This document shows positions 60,190 to 64,000 of a stretch of 64,000 nt of DNA, in pieces; the first letter of the stretch is position 1; the number at the start of each line of letters is the position of its first letter. The notes beneath the pieces were generated by a model that was not told the origin of the DNA, searched no databases, and was given only the letters and a program-made list of their open reading frames with translations. The translations under genes were made by a program, and so were the position numbers. Source of the stretch: Aporrectodea caliginosa (taxonomy: Eukaryota > Annelida > Clitellata > Crassiclitellata > Lumbricidae); the NCBI GenBank assembly GCA_020284085.1, contig JACEVL010005024.1, positions 372,001 to 436,000 on the forward strand, in the 5' to 3' direction.

Positions 60190-61432
60190 CAGCGTTTCCC
60201 AAACTGTGGGTCGCGACCCACTGGTGGGTCGCGGGCCAAATTTTGGTGGGTCGCGACAAGTTTTTGAAATGTGATTTTTAAATATATAAAATTCATAGAA
60301 ATGGAAAAGTGAAAAAACGAAAAAAAATGAAAATGGAAAAAATGAAGGCACATTATATACGCATAGACCTATACGGGATTCTGGGTATACGACAACGTCC
60401 GCAGTGAATACTTGGATAGGCAATCGGCCGCAGCCCTGAGTTCCATTTAACGACACAGTGCGCATCTAACTCGAGAAATGTAGATGTTAAAAATTTTCTG
60501 TAGGGACCATATTATGGCCTCGATCTTTCTTCTGTTTAAATGAATTGATTGTGTGAGATCCTTTACCACCGGCACCGTTCGCCCGTTTGAATGGACGTCA
60601 CGCCAGTTAGGGTCCCCGTCACCCCGTGTATGGATCGTATACTAGCCCGAGATTTAAATCTCTGAAATAAGCATCGGAAAGCGAATTAACCGCGATCCAC
60701 ATGCTTTCTTTCACAGAGGCACATGAGACGCACACTACGCTTTCAACAATGTAGCTAACTGAGCCATCGAGAACCAACTGGTAACTTCAGTACGTCCAGG
60801 CCCGGATTTAAGCATGGGCTTCACGGGCGCCAGACCGCCAGCCCAGTGGCCCCGCCACTTATATAGGGCCTTCACCTGATGCAATTTTAAAGCAGTCAAA
60901 ACGAAGAAAAGAGATGAGAAAGTATCTCTCCGACTACTTTAAAATCGGATTTTCGTGGAATGGAGATGATGTAGATCCACGGCCAAAATGTGTTCTTTGC
61001 TGAGAAGTAGCTTACTTGCAAAAGAGAGCGTTTGCCCGAGATATTGCATCGAAATATTGAGACGAAGCATCTCAGTTTGAGAAACTAGTTACTCCAATTT
61101 TTCGGAATCAAAACTAAATTTTGAAAAAGCTCCAACTGTCGAACTCCTTGGCCCTTGGGAGTCCTTGCGCCTGAAAAATAGCTCGCATTGTCGTGGACGT
61201 CAATGCCGCCATAAACAGTAGGCCTAACCGGCAACAACCGCACCCTTCACACGCCTAGGTGGGGCCTCATTTCGAGAAATGGATCGAGGTTTTCATAAAA
61301 TTATGCTCGATAATTAATAAAAAATATGGCTTTTTCGTTTAAGAACTTTTTGTCCAGTAAACCTATGTGGGTCGCGATAGATTGTCGTTCTAAAAAATTG
61401 GGTCGCGGTGCCAAAAAGTTTGGGTAGCACTG
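60190..61432. mobile_element. hAT element with GGGTCGCGACCC ends
   Basis: Ends CAGCGTTTCCCAAACTGTGG and AAAAAGTTTGGGTAGCACTG; exact 8-bp duplication CTCTATGC (60182-60189, 61433-61440). 60900-61130 encodes a broken BED zinc-finger remnant (LSDYFKIGFSWNGDDVDPRP then KCVLC and a stop). A SINE is nested inside. Confidence 0.92.
60550..60780 (-). repeat. tRNA-derived SINE, copy 2, nested in hAT
   Basis: Minus strand begins GGTTCTCGATGGCTCAGTTAG, containing an A-box-like TGGCTCAGTTAG, and shares GCTTATTTCAGAGATTTAAA and GGTAAAGGATCTC with the copy at 47590-47815. Confidence 0.65.
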
Positions 61433-61577
61433 CTCTATGCAAATGACTTGTAGCATCATGAGTCTAGCACAGACATATTTTTATTTTCGTCTTTGTACAA
61501 AGTTGCAGTATGCCAACGTATATTTCAAATATTTAGTATGTAAACCACAATGCGGTTAGCAACTGTTGCAATAAAGG

Positions 61578-61724
<147 letters not shown>

Positions 61725-62008
61725 TTATTAATCTGTTTAAAGCACTTATTGCATGTGCCAGGCCAGTAAATCTTAATCCGAGGCATGGATAAGAGAGGGT
61801 CATGCAATGGCCAGAGTAGATGTTCAGTGAGTCTTGACTTGTGATGATGTAAGTGATGGTAGCGAGTTGGTACGTCGGACCTTTTGTAGTAAACGATTCT
61901 AAATGCAGTGAGCTCAGCAGCTGAAGGCAGATGATCCTACAGTTGTCTGGAACATATATATGGCTTTGGTAACGATTGTTAATAATTTAATTGGATGTGT
62001 CTGTGTAG

Positions 62009-62173
62009 GTGGAGGTTGCCAAACTGGCTTACCATCAGGTGGAGATCATGGAAGAGGAGGATGATAATGAGAAGAAGGAAGAGGATTCAGCCACATCAGC
62101 AGTTGAGGAGGAGGACGAGGATATAACCAACTCAAGGGATGTTGGCCACAACATCTACATCTTGGCTCACCAG
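62009..62173 (+). CDS. ITPR: ITPR exon W37
   Basis: VEVAKLAYHQVEIMEEEDDN, an acidic loop (about 20 Glu/Asp), then SRDVGHNIYILAHQ. The VGHNIYILAHQ block is conserved; the acidic loop replaces the vertebrate EFEDGENGEDG. 165 nt, phase 0-0. Confidence 0.97.
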
Positions 62174-62337
62174 GTATTGCCAGCAAAATGCATTTACCTT
62201 TCTGTGAATGATCTGAAGTTGATGTCTTTTGACAATGGCATTTCTTTGCAAGAACCATAGGTCAGATTCAGATAGAAATACAACACTCTTAGTGATCATC
62301 TGCATGTAACAGTTATTCATGTTTTGATGTCTTTTAA

Positions 62338-63001
62338 CCCTTTCCCGACCGGAAGGTAGTGAATGGTACAAGACAGGCATCCGACCGGAAGGTACCGAAT
62401 GGTACTGGGCGGTTCTCGTCATTTTTAGCCTTATCGTTTCGTGGTCGATATAAATTTATGAATACTTATTAGTTTTGGATCCTACGTATAATTTCGAGCC
62501 ACATGACGTCTTGGGATCCCCGGAAAAACACCTCAGTATATTAAAAACAGCCAATCAAAACTGGCATTTCAATCACGCGAATTTGTGCGACTATGGTATA
62601 AATACTAAAGAAATTGTATCTCCTTCAGTTTTCAAAATATTTGAAAGATTTTGTCTTCATGCTCTCTGGAAACAATTTCTGTACATTTTATGTGCTGACA
62701 TAACATATGTTGTCGCAGAAAATTTTGTTGTAGACTGTCTTGAAGATGAAAATATGACAGATTTTGGGGGAGGTTCGGTTTGGGGTAACTTTGGGTACCT
62801 CAACAAATATTTTGTCCAAAATCTAGACATAGGTATGGAAAGAGGAGATAAAATCCTAAAGAATGGTGTTTACCGTATGTCTATATGTTAAAAACTGACA
62901 GAGATAGAGCAAGTTCAAATTTTTTTATTCTTTGGCTGTTTTTGCGGAAAATGTGCGGTCGTCAGGGGGTAGCTGGAAAAAATTGTGTGGTCGTTAAAGG
63001 G
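62338..63001. mobile_element. piggyBac-like MITE with TTAA duplication
   Basis: Inverted ends CCCTTTCCCGACC and GGTCGTTAAAGGG between TTAA at 62334-62337 and 63002-63005. A direct pair ACCGGAAGGTA(G/C) near the left end is typical of subterminal binding repeats. A 138-codon open frame (62475-62891) inside is of unknown origin; its FEPHDVLG start may be a transposase relic. Confidence 0.85.
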
Positions 63002-63384
63002 TTAAAGGAGAAGAATTGCCTTTAGTTTTGACATGTTTTATGAAAATTTTAACTCATAACCCTGAAAATAAAGTAAAATCTAACTGGAAAATGCCTGTTT
63101 TAGCAATATAACCTTTTTGGCAAGAAAATATTTTGACTGAGTACGTTAAGGCAAAAACGCCACATATTTTGTTAAGCTTTTAACAATGTGAATCCATTAG
63201 TAGAGGTCATTCACTGTTGTCTTTGATCTTATTACAATGGCACTGAAGATACTGTTGAATTGTATTGGATTAGAACCTTTTGTTACCTGGATGTACGGCA
63301 AAATATTTCTTAATGTATTTGAAAATGAAAAGCAGTGGAATAGGGCCTGTGTTTATTTTGACTAGATGTGTTTTGTGTTAACAG

Positions 63385-63697
63385 TTATCAAAGCATAACA
63401 AGGAATTGGCTGAGATATTGAAACCTGCTCACGGTGATGCCCACGGGGACATTCACATTGACCCGGCTCTCGAGTACTATGCCAACCATACGGCACAGAT
63501 CGAGATCGTACGTCAAGATCGAACGATGGAACAGATCGTCTTTCCAATCCCAGAGATCTGTGAATACCTTACGCCAGAGACAAAACATCGTGTCTACATG
63601 ACGGCCGAGAGAGACGACCAGGGAAGCAAGGTTTCAGACTTCTTCAGTCGCCTTGACGATATGTTTGCAGAAATGAAATGGCAGAAGAAACTTAGAG
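63385..63697 (+). CDS. ITPR: ITPR exon W38, juxtamembrane region
   Basis: [20 protein letters not shown], then [20 protein letters not shown] and [20 protein letters not shown], ending [27 protein letters not shown] and W.QKKLR are superfamily signatures just before the first transmembrane helix. 313 nt, out phase 1; the next exon is beyond the window. Confidence 0.98.
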
Positions 63698-64000
63698 GTG
63701 AGATTCTGAATAGGCAATCTGGTAGGGGCGCTATAACAAGTGTTCAAATACAATACAATATCATCATCTATTGTCTCTCATGTAATCTGTCTTGTCTGTG
63801 CCTGAGTGCATTGATTGACACTCCAATTCTGAAATGTTACCAATGCTTTTAATGTGTGGAAATTGTTTTAATGGAAAAGCTGGTCTTTTGCTTTTTGTTC
63901 TGGCTTTTCATTTGAGCAGTTGGAGTTCAGTGCCAGCATGTTTTGCAGTTTTGTTAGTTGAGCTTTCTAAGCAGCCATTTCGGTTACTGAATTGCTGTCA
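63698..64000. other. Intron after W38
   Basis: Opens with donor G|GTGAGA; no further exon before the window ends. Confidence 0.8.

Overview
The window is a piece of an animal nuclear genome. It carries one protein-coding gene that I can support: a plus-strand inositol 1,4,5-trisphosphate receptor (IP3R, ITPR family), the calcium-release channel of the endoplasmic reticulum. Both gene ends lie outside. The window starts inside an exon of the MIR / IP3-binding region (about residue 400 of vertebrate ITPR1) and ends in the intron after the exon that precedes the transmembrane channel. I placed 38 consecutive exon positions (named W1-W38; W1 exists in two copies, 1a and 1b), about 5.7 kb of coding sequence or roughly 1,900 residues. 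Every junction joins in phase except around W29, where the donor is unresolved. All introns are GT-AG except one GC-AG intron after W5.

The host is probably a marine invertebrate (lophotrochozoan or non-vertebrate deuterostome). The reasons are a metazoan IP3R, introns of about 0.2-5.5 kb, AT-rich introns, and dense insertions of hAT, piggyBac-like, CR1/L2-like LINE and tRNA-derived SINE sequences. The species cannot be named from sequence alone.

Layout: 1-9.9 kb, end of the MIR region and IP3-binding core (W1-W6). 10.5-24.7 kb, first armadillo/RIH and central solenoid (W7-W17), with LINE remnants. 24.8-30.1 kb, one intron filled by a 3.6-kb fold-back element and a hAT insertion. 30.1-38.6 kb, second RIH region (W18-W26). 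38.7-49.6 kb, the regulatory linker (W27-W32) that corresponds to the vertebrate SII splice region, with a LINE broken by a hAT. 51.4-63.7 kb, RIH-associated and juxtamembrane region (W33-W38), with four more DNA transposons.

The main discoveries concern alternative exons. A tandemly duplicated W1 exon lies in the ligand-binding region. Three other in-phase exon candidates with clean splice sites were found, one of which (52711-52764) begins with almost the same residues as the constitutive exon after it. Five DNA transposons have exact 8-bp target-site duplications and one has TTAA duplications, so their boundaries are known to the base.
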